64,000 nucleotides of DNA from DTCV01 sp964641155 (GCA_964641155.1 CAZXJO010000005.1:1-64000), one strand, 5' to 3'; positions 50,332-60,786 are shown, counted from the first letter of the stretch. The notes: generated by a model from the sequence alone, not told the origin. Numbers and translations are program-made.

Positions 50332-50658
50332 TTAGCCGAACAGTGAGGAAAGCCCTTCAGCCAATTCCTCCTCACTGACTTCCTTCTTCTCCTCTTCCTT
50401 CTTCTCCTCTGCAGCTTTACTCTCAACTACGGGCTGAGGTTGTGCGGCAGGTGCTGTAGCTGGTGCGACGGCCATTGGCGTTACTGCAGCACTCTTCAAA
50501 ACCTCATCTATGTTTACCTCCTTAAGGGCTGCTACAACCATCTTAACCCTCACTTCGTCGGCTTCCAACCCAGCAGCGCTTAGCACCCTCTTAAGGTTCT
50601 CTTCGCTAATCTCCTTTCTGGCCGAGTGCAGTAGGAGTGATGCATATATGTACTCCAT
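50332..50658 (-). CDS. rpl12: Ribosomal protein P1 (L12, archaeal stalk protein)
   Basis: The 108-residue product starts at ATG 50658 (MEYIYASLLLHSARKEISEE); a longer frame to 50688 is not needed. The N-terminal helical dimerisation part, an Ala/Pro hinge (about 60-80) and the charged C-terminal tail ending EELAEGLSSLFG, which recruits translation factors, are all typical of archaeal P1. In most archaea the gene follows those for L11, L1 and L10; here the upstream gene encodes a CoA ligase subunit, so the stalk gene stands apart from that cluster. Confidence 0.95.
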   Translation of the reverse strand: MEYIYASLLLHSARKEISEENLKRVLSAAGLEADEVRVKMVVAALKEVNIDEVLKSAAVTPMAVAPATAPAAQPQPVVESKAAEEKKEEEKKEVSEEELAEGLSSLFG

Positions 50659-50705
50659 ACTCACCACACACCTACCTCTTATCTTCAAGTAGGATATTTA
50701 AGCGT

Positions 50706-52103
50706 TTAAGACAATTCCTTGAGTCTGGATAGGACGTTACCACGTATCCTCACGTAGTTGAAGAGGAATGCCATGGCTGTAGCAGCTCTCTCAGGCATGG
50801 GGAATGTAGGTATTCCGGAGTCATTCAACCTCTTTATGGCCATGTAGGTTTCCTCACCGCCGATGAATGCTAGGGCTAGGGGCTTGCTTAGACCTCCCAT
50901 CTCCTTAATCTTGCTTATTAGCATGCCCGCAATCATGGTGGGGTCCGTAACAGCTGTTTGACAGTAAACACCTAACACAGCCCCTACCTCAGGGTTTTTC
51001 AGAGCTGACAGCAGGGAATTCACGTATCCTTCATTACTTATCATACCGGTGACGTCTATGGGATTGGCGAGCGATGCGAACGGAGGTACTAACTTCCTGA
51101 TCTCCTCAACCAGTGATGGAGGAGGTGATGTCAAGCTAATACCGTGCTCAGCTAAAGTATCCGTTACAAGCACACCGGCACCGCCTCCGTTAGTGACAAC
51201 AACTAACCTGTCGTTCGTTGGTGGAGGTATGTTAGCGAAAGTCCTTGAGATATCGAATGCCTCCTCCACATTATGCGCTGGGAGTATACCTGACTGATTG
51301 AACGCTACTTTGTAGACCACCACGTTCCCAGCTAGGGAACCTGTGTGGCTGGCGACGGCTTTAGCACCAACTTCAGTTCTGCCAGCTTTGATAACAACTA
51401 TTGGCTTCTTAGTCACGACCTCAGAAGCCACCTTGACGAACCGCCTGCCATCATTAACACCTTCTAGATATATCAGGATGACCTTAGTGTTAGGGTCTTC
51501 GGCCAAGTACTCGAGGAGGTCTGCATCATCGATATCGGCCTTATTACCCACGCTCAGGATCGATGAAACCCCGATCCTCTCAACTATCGTCATACCCATT
51601 AAAGCTATCCCTAAAGCACCTGACTGAGTTATGAAGGCTATCCCGCCGGGAATCACGTTGCGAGGTCCGAAGGAGGCGTTCAGTCTAGCGGGTGTGTACA
51701 CGACCCCGAAGATGTTCGGGCCCAACACCCTCATACCATAACTCCTGGCCTTCCTAACAACCTCCTCCTCAAGTGCGACGTTCCCAACCTCCTTAAATCC
51801 TGATGAAATGACCACGGCAACCTTAGCCCCTGCATTCCCCGCATCCTCGATGACCTCCACAACAGACTTAGAAGGCACTGAAACCACCACCATATCCACC
51901 CCGCCAGGTATTGATGAGACCTTAGGATAGCACTTAATTCCCAGAATCTCGTTAGCTGTGGGATTTACAGGGTATATCTTACCTCCATAGCCGTACCCTA
52001 AAATGTTGGCCAAGATTTCATACCCTATCTTTCCGGGGGTCTTTGAAGCGCCTACTACAGCTATACTCTTCGGGTTAAAAAGTGCTGAAATACACGGATC
52101 CAT
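50706..52103 (-). CDS. acdA: ADP-forming acetate/acyl-CoA ligase alpha subunit
   Basis: About 465 residues from ATG 52103 (an ATG at 52121 adds six residues). The protein has a CoA-binding domain (IAVVGASKTPGKIGYEILAN near residue 12), two succinyl-CoA-ligase-like domains with GPNIFGVVYTPARLNASFG near 145, and the phospho-His site KAVASHTGSLAGN near 250. It is the alpha part of the archaeal ACD that makes acetate or other acids and ATP from acyl-CoA and ADP. The beta (ATP-grasp) subunit is not in the window, so it must lie elsewhere. It is upstream of rpl12 on the same strand, 47 bp away. Confidence 0.9.
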   Translation of the reverse strand: MDPCISALFNPKSIAVVGASKTPGKIGYEILANILGYGYGGKIYPVNPTANEILGIKCYPKVSSIPGGVDMVVVSVPSKSVVEVIEDAGNAGAKVAVVISSGFKEVGNVALEEEVVRKARSYGMRVLGPNIFGVVYTPARLNASFGPRNVIPGGIAFITQSGALGIALMGMTIVERIGVSSILSVGNKADIDDADLLEYLAEDPNTKVILIYLEGVNDGRRFVKVASEVVTKKPIVVIKAGRTEVGAKAVASHTGSLAGNVVVYKVAFNQSGILPAHNVEEAFDISRTFANIPPPTNDRLVVVTNGGGAGVLVTDTLAEHGISLTSPPPSLVEEIRKLVPPFASLANPIDVTGMISNEGYVNSLLSALKNPEVGAVLGVYCQTAVTDPTMIAGMLISKIKEMGGLSKPLALAFIGGEETYMAIKRLNDSGIPTFPMPERAATAMAFLFNYVRIRGNVLSRLKELS

Positions 52104-52190
52104 GTACTCTCCCGGTCTCACAACTCGAATATTGAGTAAATAAGTATTTAGCTATGCAGTAGTTTAGAACACTGTTAATCAAGTGTCTAT

Positions 52191-54644
52191 TTAAGCGCTC
52201 ACACCATCCCCAATCTTCACGCCGTAGAGCTCCTCAAGCAACTTAGCCACCACCCTCCTAAGGACGTTTGGGTACCTTGATTTCTCACCACTCAGCACCT
52301 CCGCAACTGACTGCCAGGGAAGTCCTTGAAGTACCTTAGAAATAAGTAAGGAACCCTCCGTCTCATTTAAACGTCTCAGACCACCGCTGTATATCAACTT
52401 CTTGAAGAGTGTTGAGATGGCGTCACATACGGTCTCATAGGTCAGCAACCCCATACAGTAAACTTTAAGTCTCTCTAACTGAACCTCGGTCACATTTACG
52501 TCATACCTCTCAATCTTGGATGACAGCTGTGTGAGTAAGAGGTAAGCCACATGAGGCTCGAGGTCCCTATATACATCGTGAAGTGCTTCAGTGAGTTTAA
52601 TGGTGAATTCCTTAATTGATTCCTCAATTAAGTCTTTCCAGAGCTCACTTAATGGCTGAACAGATATTACCGTGTACTCACCGCTGACGGGATTCCTATC
52701 AGGTGATATGTGAACTACTTTAAACCCGTTAACCAACCAGAACTTAAGTAATTCCTTATTAACCCCGAAGCTACTACCAACCCAGCAGTAACCACGAGTG
52801 CTCGCCTCCTCCACCACCTTCCTAAGTAGGTACGAGCCTATCCCCCTCCCCTGTAGTTGTGGGTGTACCGCTATCCTCACAACCCTCCAACCCAACCCCT
52901 TACCGAACTCCTTCCTCCTTAGATGCTTTAAGAGTCTGTCAGGGATTATGTTACCCGCGATCTTACCGCCGTAAAGCAAGTCCTCGATGTAGCTGTCCGG
53001 TATGTCACCCTCCTCAGCTAGCTGGGATGCGGCGATAACTTTGCCGGACTTAAGCCTGACCACACGTATGACGTGGTGAGGTGCGTCAGCTAGAATACCT
53101 AAGTCGTCGGGTTCGTTCCTATAGTGCGCTAACACAAAAATGCCGAATAAGGACTTAAGTACGCCCTCCCCTTCCTCACTGAACAAGTACTCCGGATCGA
53201 GTCCTAAGTACTCATACTCCCCCAACTCAACTTGTTTTAAGTCCTCATCATCTAAGCCGGCGGGCTCCGCGTCTAAGAGAAGTACATCAAATTGGAACCT
53301 CTCCACAGGATCGCCTGCGGAATACCTTATGGGTTCCGTCATCTCATATTCTAATAACTTAGTGCGGGGATCCTCCCTAACTCTCTTAAGGAACCTTACC
53401 GAGAACCCCCTACCCGCTCCCTCATAACCATGGATCGTGGTGACGAATATCGTCCTCCTGAACCCAAGCCATAGCTTATGGAGGAGGTTTATGTCGATTC
53501 CCGAAGCCTCATCGACGACTAAGAGATCTAACTTCAACTTCACGATGTCCGCAGGCTGCCAGTACTCGATGCTAAACCTCTCCCCCTTGACCTCTATCAC
53601 GTTCCCACCCCTTCTAATAACCCTATACTTCAATCCAATTCTCTCCAACGAATTCATAGCAAGCCTCATCAGCGCTTGAACCGCTGTAGGATTACGGGCC
53701 GTAACCCCAACCCTAACCCTGTTCTTAACCTTCAGGAGCTCCTTAATGATGCCGACAGTAGCTATACCTGCAGCACATGACTTCCCCCGACCCCTATCCG
53801 AAGTCACGATAAGGGTAACCCTATCGTATTTCCTGGGAATCGATATGAAGTTCTCCTCCACTAGTTTTATAACCGTTACTTGCTCCTGCGTCAGAGCCAA
53901 CTCATATAGACTGGCATCGAAGACGCTGTCTTTCGGTATCTCCAAAGTCTTCCCGCCCTCTGAACACGCACTAAGCTTCGAAGTTTTCACTAGTTGTCCT
54001 GAGTCGACGTCAAACACGTACACCCCATCATGGCTGATCAAATTCCTAATAAACCACCTAACGAACACAGACCTGGGCTCGGGGTAGCGGGGAACTGCTA
54101 GACCGCTCTTAAACAATGTTTTGGCGTTTACCCACTCATCAAACCGTGGGGTCAGGAATATTATCAACCCGCCACCATCTACAATCCCTAACAGCCTACC
54201 AATGTCGTTTGGCCTTAGATCATGCACTAAATCCATTATTAATAATTGGTGGGTCGTTCCTAAGGCCTTCTCAGATAACTCATACCTAAGTGTTCTGTAC
54301 TCAACATCACTGAAAAATCTCCTAAGAACTTTTCTCAAAATCTTAACCATTTTCCTACTATCTTCGAATTCGTCGTGATATGCATGCAGTGCCGTCAAGC
54401 GACTACCCAACCCAGCATCAACCCTGAGCCTTACGTAGTTAAGTATGAGTTGTGAAGCAATTCCAGCTAACTTCAAATAATCACTTCCTGAGAGTACTAC
54501 TAAGCACCTGAACCTGCATTTAAACGAGTGCCTGAACGCGTCTTCAAGCACTTTTACTAACTTCCAATAATCCGGTGTGACTACTTCGCGTAACCTCTCC
54601 CTAACATAGCTTAATTCGGGCAACTTAAGGTGCTTAGTCCCCAT
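52191..54644 (-). CDS. tmcA: tRNA(Met) cytidine acetyltransferase TmcA/Nat10 family
   Basis: The 817-residue protein has the family's four parts: an N-terminal DUF1726 domain (about 1-200), an ATPase/helicase domain with Walker A TSDRGRGKSCAAG near 280 and Walker B DLLVVDEASGID near 372, a GNAT domain with HPQLQGRGIGSYLLRKVV near 595, and a C-terminal tRNA-binding region (about 700-817). It uses acetyl-CoA and ATP to make N4-acetylcytidine. Archaeal members often modify many tRNA and rRNA sites. It starts at ATG 54644 and stands alone, 67 bp after apgM and on the same strand. Confidence 0.94.
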   Translation of the reverse strand: MGTKHLKLPELSYVRERLREVVTPDYWKLVKVLEDAFRHSFKCRFRCLVVLSGSDYLKLAGIASQLILNYVRLRVDAGLGSRLTALHAYHDEFEDSRKMVKILRKVLRRFFSDVEYRTLRYELSEKALGTTHQLLIMDLVHDLRPNDIGRLLGIVDGGGLIIFLTPRFDEWVNAKTLFKSGLAVPRYPEPRSVFVRWFIRNLISHDGVYVFDVDSGQLVKTSKLSACSEGGKTLEIPKDSVFDASLYELALTQEQVTVIKLVEENFISIPRKYDRVTLIVTSDRGRGKSCAAGIATVGIIKELLKVKNRVRVGVTARNPTAVQALMRLAMNSLERIGLKYRVIRRGGNVIEVKGERFSIEYWQPADIVKLKLDLLVVDEASGIDINLLHKLWLGFRRTIFVTTIHGYEGAGRGFSVRFLKRVREDPRTKLLEYEMTEPIRYSAGDPVERFQFDVLLLDAEPAGLDDEDLKQVELGEYEYLGLDPEYLFSEEGEGVLKSLFGIFVLAHYRNEPDDLGILADAPHHVIRVVRLKSGKVIAASQLAEEGDIPDSYIEDLLYGGKIAGNIIPDRLLKHLRRKEFGKGLGWRVVRIAVHPQLQGRGIGSYLLRKVVEEASTRGYCWVGSSFGVNKELLKFWLVNGFKVVHISPDRNPVSGEYTVISVQPLSELWKDLIEESIKEFTIKLTEALHDVYRDLEPHVAYLLLTQLSSKIERYDVNVTEVQLERLKVYCMGLLTYETVCDAISTLFKKLIYSGGLRRLNETEGSLLISKVLQGLPWQSVAEVLSGEKSRYPNVLRRVVAKLLEELYGVKIGDGVSA

Positions 54645-54711
54645 AAAAACCCCCTAAGGAAAAATTACGTTCGCGTCACACTCGATCGTGTGAGGGCCTT
54701 TAACTCGTTGT

Positions 54712-55962
54712 TCAAGCTCCGAACTTCCGTACCCTGTTAGCGTAATCCAATATGGTGTACATCAAATCACTTCCCCTCAACCTACACAGAGAACCTTTAC
54801 GCGCGTTACGTTCGTCGAATTCGCTGATACCGTCCCCAACTAACTCAGGTGAGAAGATCATCACCGGTACCGGGTCCCCGGTATGGTCTCTAACCGATAT
54901 AGGTGTGGTGTGGTCCGAAGTTATAGCTATCACAGTCGAGGTTAAGTCTACGTTATCAACTACGTAGCCCACCGCCTTGTCAAGTTCTTCAATGACCTTA
55001 ACCTTACTTTTGACGTCGCCATCATGTGAGGCCGCATCCGTACCCTTCACATGGAGGTATATGAGGTCGTAACCGTTTCTATACGCTTTAACCACTTCTT
55101 CAGCCTTAGACATCACGTTAGTGTCTACGCCACCAGTAGCTCCCGGAGGTGTGATGACGTCGAAGCCCACCAACTTACAAACACCTTTAATCATTGCCGT
55201 AGCGCTTACGGCCAGACACCTGCTCAGCACTAGGTCCTCCCTCTCCTGGAGTTTGGGGACGTACGTCATGGTGCCAGCCCCCCTCAGCAGAACGATATTC
55301 GCTGGTGGCAGACCCTTCGCAACCCTCGCCTTGTTAAGGGGGTGGTCCTTAAGGAGCTTGTAAGTCATAAGTGTCAGCCTATTTAAGATCTCAGCTGTCT
55401 TGGCAGCACCCTCATCTTTTGATGTGGGCTTACTAGGGAGTACCTTAGCCCCTACCTCATGAGGGTCGGTATCGCTTACATCAGCTGATAATCCAATACC
55501 CCTTAAAACCACTGCAACCCTGTGCTCCGTAGCCGCGTAGAACTTTACTTCAACGCCGTCCACATACCCTATGTTCTCATTCAAATACCTGACCAACTCT
55601 TGATTCTCAGGTAGCGCCCTCCCGGCCCTCCTATCTATTACGACGAGGTCATCATTAACAGTGGCAAAATTACCTCTTAAAGCTACGTCACCGGGCCTTA
55701 TATCCGCCCCAACACCTAGAGCCTCGAAGGGACCTCTCCCAGGGTAATATCTCCGGGGCTCATATCCGAAGAGGGCTAAGTGCGATGTGTCACTGCCGGG
55801 CCTCACTCCAGGACTTATTGGGTCCCACATCCCGAGAACTGACTTCTTAGCTAATCGGTTGATGTTCGGCTTAGCGGCGACTTCTAAGGGGGACCTATCC
55901 CCTAAATCCCTCACCGGCCGATCAGCCATACCGTCACCGACTATTAATATCACCCTGAACAC
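54712..55962 (-). CDS. apgM: 2,3-bisphosphoglycerate-independent phosphoglycerate mutase (archaeal)
   Basis: The 416-residue protein starts at GTG 55962. It is an alkaline-phosphatase-fold enzyme with the metal/serine block VILIVGDGMADRPVRDL near residue 4, GSDTSHLALFGYEPRRYYPG with the nucleophile Ser near 58, and the C-terminal metal block VIAITSDHTTPISVRDHTGDPV near 345. It interconverts 3- and 2-phosphoglycerate in glycolysis and gluconeogenesis. The gene follows cdc48 by 13 bp on the same strand. The length matches archaeal iPGM (about 410). Confidence 0.94.
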   Translation of the reverse strand: MFRVILIVGDGMADRPVRDLGDRSPLEVAAKPNINRLAKKSVLGMWDPISPGVRPGSDTSHLALFGYEPRRYYPGRGPFEALGVGADIRPGDVALRGNFATVNDDLVVIDRRAGRALPENQELVRYLNENIGYVDGVEVKFYAATEHRVAVVLRGIGLSADVSDTDPHEVGAKVLPSKPTSKDEGAAKTAEILNRLTLMTYKLLKDHPLNKARVAKGLPPANIVLLRGAGTMTYVPKLQEREDLVLSRCLAVSATAMIKGVCKLVGFDVITPPGATGGVDTNVMSKAEEVVKAYRNGYDLIYLHVKGTDAASHDGDVKSKVKVIEELDKAVGYVVDNVDLTSTVIAITSDHTTPISVRDHTGDPVPVMIFSPELVGDGISEFDERNARKGSLCRLRGSDLMYTILDYANRVRKFGA

Positions 55963-55975
55963 CTGGGCCCACCTC

Positions 55976-58150
55976 CTAAATGACGAGCTTCTTCAAATCT
56001 TCGTAGAGTTTGACGTACCTATCCGAAATATCCTTACTTATCGAGGGCTTTACGGTCTTCAAAGCCTTCATGAAGTACTCCATCGTTATCGGCCTGGCCT
56101 CAAGCTTCTCCCTTAAGGCAATCATGACTGCCTCCCTGACGAGGGCCTCTATATCAGCTCCCGAATAACCTTCAGTTAGCTCAGCCAGTTTCTCGAGGTT
56201 AACATCCTCAGCTAAGGGAACTTTCCTTGTGTGGACTTTCAATATCTCTAATCTAGCCTTCTTATCAGGTGGTGGTACGTATATTATCCTGTCAAACCTG
56301 CCAGGCCTCAACAAGGCAGGATCAATTATATCAGCCCTGTTAGTAGCTCCGATAACTACCACATTCTTCAACGCTGTAATGCCATCCATCTCAGCCAGCA
56401 ATTGATTTACAATCCTGTCAGTAACCCCAGCATCGTATCTATGACCTCGCGCAGGTGTTATGGCGTCTATCTCATCGAAGAAAATGACTGCGGGTGCCAC
56501 TTGCCTTGCCCTCCTGAAAACCTCCCTCACAGCCTTCTCCGACTCACCAACCCACTTACTAAGGATCTCAGGACCCTTAATCGCTATGAAATTAGCGCCT
56601 GATTCCGTAGCCACTGCCTTAGCTAGTAAAGTCTTCCCACAGCCAGGAGGGCCGTAGAGTAAGACACCTCTAGGCGGCTTTATACCCATCTTCTCGAACA
56701 TTGCCGGGTACTTCAAAGGCCACTCCACCGCCTCCCTTAACTGCTGCTTGACGTCGTCTAAACCACCGATGTCCGACCACCTCACCTCCGGCACCTCAAC
56801 GAAGACCTCCCTCATCAACGTAGGATGTACTAACTTCAAAGCCTCTAGGAAATCACTCCTAGTTACCTTCAAATTAGCCAGTTTCTCAGGCGGTATTGGT
56901 TTATTCAGGTCAATGCCTTCACTCCTTATGAATTTCCTCAAAGCCGACATGGCCGCCTCCTTCACAAGGGCCGCGAGGTCTGCACCGGTATAGCCGTGGG
57001 TTATCTCCGCGAACTCATCTAAGTTGACGTCCTCGGCTAAGGGTACGTTCCTAGTGTGAACTAGGAGTATCTCCTTACGGGCCCTCTTATCAGGTGGCGG
57101 TATCTCGATTTCTCTGTCAAACCTGCCAGGCCTCCTCAGAGCAGGGTCTACTGCCTCAATTCTATTGGTAGCACCTATAACTATGATCCTACCCCTCTCC
57201 TTAAGCCCGTCCATCAAAGTGAGTAATTGGGACACAACCCTCTTCTCAACCTCTCCCACCACCTCCTCCCTCTTAGGGGTTATGGCATCTATTTCGTCAA
57301 TGAATATTATGGAAGGGGCGTTATTCTCAGCTTCCTGGAAAATCTCCCTCAACCTTGCCTCACTCTCTCCGTAGAACTTACTCATGATTTCAGGCCCGTT
57401 GATTGCTATGAAGTAGGCACCTATTTCGTTAGCTAACGCCTTAGCCAGGAGGGTCTTACCGACCCCCGGTGGACCGTAAAGTAGGACCCCCTTAGGGGGC
57501 TCTATACCTAGATGCTTAAACAATTCCGGATGCCTCATAGGTATCTCAATAATCTCCCGGATCCTCTCCTTAACCTCCTCCAGATCCCCAATATCCTCCC
57601 AAGTAACCTTAGGAATCCCTCTGGCTAGAGCTTCCTCCCTAACAGGCTCCTCCTTAATAATCACCTCAGTGCTTTCATCTATGTAGACAGCCTGAGATGG
57701 TTGAGTGGCAACTACGACGAACTTCATCGGCTCCCCGAAGGGTACCTGGATGAAAACAGCTTCACCCCTCACCACAGCCTTGTACATCAAAAAGTTCTTC
57801 ACGTAATGTACGAAGTCCCCGCCAAACCTGAGCGGGACCGTAGGGGCTAACACCACCTTACTCCCCTTCTCAACCCTCGCCTTCTTAACCTTCACGTACT
57901 CACCGACAGCAACGCCTAAGGACTCGCGCACGTAACCATCCACCCTGATGATGTCCTTACCCTCATCCTCGTCGTAAGCTTGCCAAACCTGAAGCACCGT
58001 AGACCCTTTAGGGCCTACTACCTCGATAAAATCCCCAACCTCAACCTCAAGCAACCTCATGTGCTTCCTACTTATCCTTCCTATCTTCCTGGTGACGTCC
58101 CTTTGCTTAGCCGTATCGACACGCAACTCGATAACCTTCTCCTTGCTCAT
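55976..58150 (-). CDS. cdc48: CDC48/VAT AAA+ ATPase
   Basis: The 724-residue protein has an N domain (double-psi barrel, about 1-185), a D1 AAA domain with LLYGPPGVGKTLLAKALANE near 225 and FIDEIDAITPKREE near 285, and a D2 domain with LLYGPPGCGKTLLAKAVATE near 500 and FFDEIDAITPARGH near 560. All Walker and arginine-finger regions (RRPGRFDREIEIPPPDKRA) are intact in both domains. It unfolds proteins for the proteasome or for disassembly of complexes. The C-terminus ends LYEDLKKLVI with no clear HbYX proteasome tail. apgM follows 13 bp later. Confidence 0.95.
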   Translation of the reverse strand: MSKEKVIELRVDTAKQRDVTRKIGRISRKHMRLLEVEVGDFIEVVGPKGSTVLQVWQAYDEDEGKDIIRVDGYVRESLGVAVGEYVKVKKARVEKGSKVVLAPTVPLRFGGDFVHYVKNFLMYKAVVRGEAVFIQVPFGEPMKFVVVATQPSQAVYIDESTEVIIKEEPVREEALARGIPKVTWEDIGDLEEVKERIREIIEIPMRHPELFKHLGIEPPKGVLLYGPPGVGKTLLAKALANEIGAYFIAINGPEIMSKFYGESEARLREIFQEAENNAPSIIFIDEIDAITPKREEVVGEVEKRVVSQLLTLMDGLKERGRIIVIGATNRIEAVDPALRRPGRFDREIEIPPPDKRARKEILLVHTRNVPLAEDVNLDEFAEITHGYTGADLAALVKEAAMSALRKFIRSEGIDLNKPIPPEKLANLKVTRSDFLEALKLVHPTLMREVFVEVPEVRWSDIGGLDDVKQQLREAVEWPLKYPAMFEKMGIKPPRGVLLYGPPGCGKTLLAKAVATESGANFIAIKGPEILSKWVGESEKAVREVFRRARQVAPAVIFFDEIDAITPARGHRYDAGVTDRIVNQLLAEMDGITALKNVVVIGATNRADIIDPALLRPGRFDRIIYVPPPDKKARLEILKVHTRKVPLAEDVNLEKLAELTEGYSGADIEALVREAVMIALREKLEARPITMEYFMKALKTVKPSISKDISDRYVKLYEDLKKLVI

Positions 58151-58469
58151 AGTATCTACGCCCTACCCAGGTAGTAACTTATGTTAGACCTTCTTAATAT
58201 TTGTTCATCACAACACCGCGTGATTCATTAACTAAAAGGCGGATATCTAAGCATTCACAGATTCCAACCACTTTGGCCCAGTTGAGTCAAGCACTCAGTG
58301 ACTCTCCCCCACATGTCCCCTCATGTAATGTTGGCAGTAGAGCACGACCTCCTCTATCCGTATATGTGGATCATTGTCTGTGTGATGAGAAACTGTGTGT
58401 AAATGAAAGGGCGGTAGTTGGTGCCGGATCCTTAAACAGTGAGTGACTGACCCATGGGGAGTGGCTATC
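58151..58469. other. Intergenic region between argS and cdc48
   Basis: About 320 bases separate the end of argS from the start of cdc48, both on the minus strand. TTAATATTTG near 58193-58202 could belong to the cdc48 promoter. No gene, tRNA or clear C/D RNA was found: a GTGATGA at 58385 is not followed by properly spaced CTGA boxes. Confidence 0.5.
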
Positions 58470-60425
58470 TTAGATTTTCTCAAGGACCTCAATACCCATA
58501 ACGTGCAATCCATTCTTAATTACCACACCGGTTAAATACGTCAGGAACAGCTTGAACTGCCTAACACCTTCATCGACTTCATGGATTATAGGTTCTGAAT
58601 CGTACCAAGCGTTGAATATGTCAGCCAACCTGTTCAGATACGTGACCAGTACCTCCGGGTCTAAGTCCTTCGAAGTCTTAGTGACCACGTAAGCGAACTT
58701 GCTGAGATGTAATAGTAAGTCCCTACGTATCGGCCTGCTAGCAGACGTGAAGTCTATTAAATCCCACTGGATGTCCTTACCGTACTTCCTCAGCACTCCG
58801 CATGTCCTGGCATACGTGTACTGGAGGTAAGGCGCTGAGTTCCTGTTCAAGTCCAGTGCGGCCTCGGGGTCGAAATTGATTATTTTAGTGGGCGACGATG
58901 AGAGCATCATGTACTTAAACGCCCCAACAGCCATTGCCCTCTTAGCACGGTCGTCCACCGACATCCCTCTGGACCTCATAATTTCTTCAACCCTCAACTC
59001 TAGGCTATCAAGTACTTGATCAATACTTACATACCTCCCCCTCCTACCACTCATTTTAATACCTGGCAGGGTAACAAGTTCGTAGGAGTAGTGAAGTAAC
59101 TTACTCGCTTCGTCCTTAAACCCTAACGCGTAGAGAGCCAACCTCAGTTGAGCCTGAGCGAGTGTCTGTTCGTTACCTACCACGTTCACAACTAAGTCCG
59201 CGTTGAAGTCCCTGAACTTTATTAGAGAGTACGCGATGTCCCTAGTGACGTATAAGGTCGTCCCATCACTTCTCGTAAGAATCAGTGGCGGGATTTCAAC
59301 ACTCTTAGGCAGCTTAAGCAGTGACTTAATGGATTGTTCCCTCTGCAGTGAGGTGAAGTCCAGTGCTTGCACACCTTTGTGAAGGGTGGAATACGGTGAC
59401 TTCCTAGCAAGTTCAAGAACCTTGGTGACCAAACCCGAATAAACTAGATCGCTCTCCCAGTCCCACTTATCGAAGGTTATCCCCAGCCTGCTCAGAGTTG
59501 AGTTGATGCCGGATAAGACCATATTAACTACGTGCCTGAAAACCTCCCTAACCTCGGGCTCCCCCTTCTCATACCTCGCCATCAAGCCCTCAATACTTGC
59601 ATTAGGGTCTTCGTCCTCACTTACGCCCCTCAGCAACTTATCCACTACGGCCTCATCCCTGCTTCTAAGCTCGCTGAGGACTGCCATCAACTCATCTAAC
59701 TCAGCTCTCTTAGCTGAGGACTCCTCACCGTTCTCAGCGCTGAGCCTTAGCAACTCCTTCTTAAGCCCAACGATATCTACCAACGTGTTAGTAACAGCGT
59801 AGATGAACCCAAACCACTCATCAGGTTTCACGTCCCTAGGTAGCTCGGGCTTTCCTAGTTTAATGTAACCGTATACTAGGACAGCCACCTGACGACCTAA
59901 GTCGTTCACGTAATACCTCCTCTGCACCCTGTGCCCCCTAACTTCGAAAATCCTCGAAAGGAACTCCCCTAAAACAGCGTTCCTACCGGAACCGATGTGG
60001 AGTGGGTGCACGGGGTTAGCGCTTACGAACTCCACAACCACGTTTGACTTACCCTTATCTTCGATGAAGCCGTATCGTCCGCCCACACTCCTAACCACCT
60101 CAGCCAATAATCTAGCGTAGCTGACCTCATTTACGAATGCGTTTAAGTACCCGTTAACCACGCTAACCTTTGAGAAGAGCTCACCTGGTTGAAGGCCGCT
60201 TAGCACTTCCTTTACTTCATTGATGGTGATGCCGCATGTCTTGGACAGCCTGTGGAGCGGTATGGACAGATCCCCGTAATCCTTCCTGGGGGGTTCCTCC
60301 ACGATTTGCAGTACATCACTTAACTCGATGGATTTACACTTACTCTGTAAGGCGGTATGGACTGATGATGCGAGGCAGTTGATCATGTAGGTGTATACAT
60401 CCTGTAACGCACTCATCCATGACAC
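58470..60425 (-). CDS. argS: Arginyl-tRNA synthetase
   Basis: The 651-residue class I synthetase has an N-terminal ArgRS domain (about 1-110), the HIGH-like signature FVSANPVHPLHIGSGRNAVL near 130, and the KMSKS-like PGIKMSGRRGRYVSIDQVL near 465, followed by the DALR anticodon-binding domain (about 540-651). An acidic, charged helical insert of about 80 residues (near 225-310) follows the HIGH half and is typical of archaeal ArgRS. It starts at ATG 60425; ATG 60416 is also possible. Two small genes lie upstream on the same strand. Confidence 0.94.
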   Translation of the reverse strand: MSWMSALQDVYTYMINCLASSVHTALQSKCKSIELSDVLQIVEEPPRKDYGDLSIPLHRLSKTCGITINEVKEVLSGLQPGELFSKVSVVNGYLNAFVNEVSYARLLAEVVRSVGGRYGFIEDKGKSNVVVEFVSANPVHPLHIGSGRNAVLGEFLSRIFEVRGHRVQRRYYVNDLGRQVAVLVYGYIKLGKPELPRDVKPDEWFGFIYAVTNTLVDIVGLKKELLRLSAENGEESSAKRAELDELMAVLSELRSRDEAVVDKLLRGVSEDEDPNASIEGLMARYEKGEPEVREVFRHVVNMVLSGINSTLSRLGITFDKWDWESDLVYSGLVTKVLELARKSPYSTLHKGVQALDFTSLQREQSIKSLLKLPKSVEIPPLILTRSDGTTLYVTRDIAYSLIKFRDFNADLVVNVVGNEQTLAQAQLRLALYALGFKDEASKLLHYSYELVTLPGIKMSGRRGRYVSIDQVLDSLELRVEEIMRSRGMSVDDRAKRAMAVGAFKYMMLSSSPTKIINFDPEAALDLNRNSAPYLQYTYARTCGVLRKYGKDIQWDLIDFTSASRPIRRDLLLHLSKFAYVVTKTSKDLDPEVLVTYLNRLADIFNAWYDSEPIIHEVDEGVRQFKLFLTYLTGVVIKNGLHVMGIEVLEKI

Positions 60426-60465
60426 CAGTAGCGATTAACTAATCCGCGGTGTTAAACAACATTAA

Positions 60466-60786
60466 TTAATAAATCCCCGACGCTAGGTCCCTAAAATCTA
60501 TCGGAGGCTGCCTACCTTCGCTTACCATCCTATCATAGCTCTGTTCGAGGAAGCCCATGAAGACGGGGCAACCGTCGAACTTACCCTCCCTCTCACACTT
60601 ACCTTTCTTCTCACTTAACTGCCTTAAAAAACAGTTACCCAACCTCTTATCATAGTAAGGGCATATCTTATGGTAAGACTTAGCGCTCTTAATAATTCTC
60701 TCTAACCAACGCTTCTTAGGGTCCCTCTTCTCAACTATGGAGGCTGATAACGCCTTCTTCAACTCGTCCTCGGTAACTGTGGACAT
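60466..60786 (-). CDS. Conserved small cysteine-rich protein, function unknown
   Basis: About 106 residues from ATG 60786 (MSTVTEDELKKALSAS). The centre carries four cysteines in KICPYYDKRLGNCFLRQL and GKCEREGKFDGCPVFMGFLE, a likely zinc or FeS site. The tail PPIDFRDLASGIY is polar. I recall similar short proteins only as uncharacterised crenarchaeal families. It lies 40 bp before argS and 79 bp after the next upstream gene on the same strand, so the three may be co-transcribed. A motif CP(Y/W)Y-x-G-x-C is also seen in the protein at 61224. Confidence 0.65.
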   Translation of the reverse strand: MSTVTEDELKKALSASIVEKRDPKKRWLERIIKSAKSYHKICPYYDKRLGNCFLRQLSEKKGKCEREGKFDGCPVFMGFLEQSYDRMVSEGRQPPIDFRDLASGIY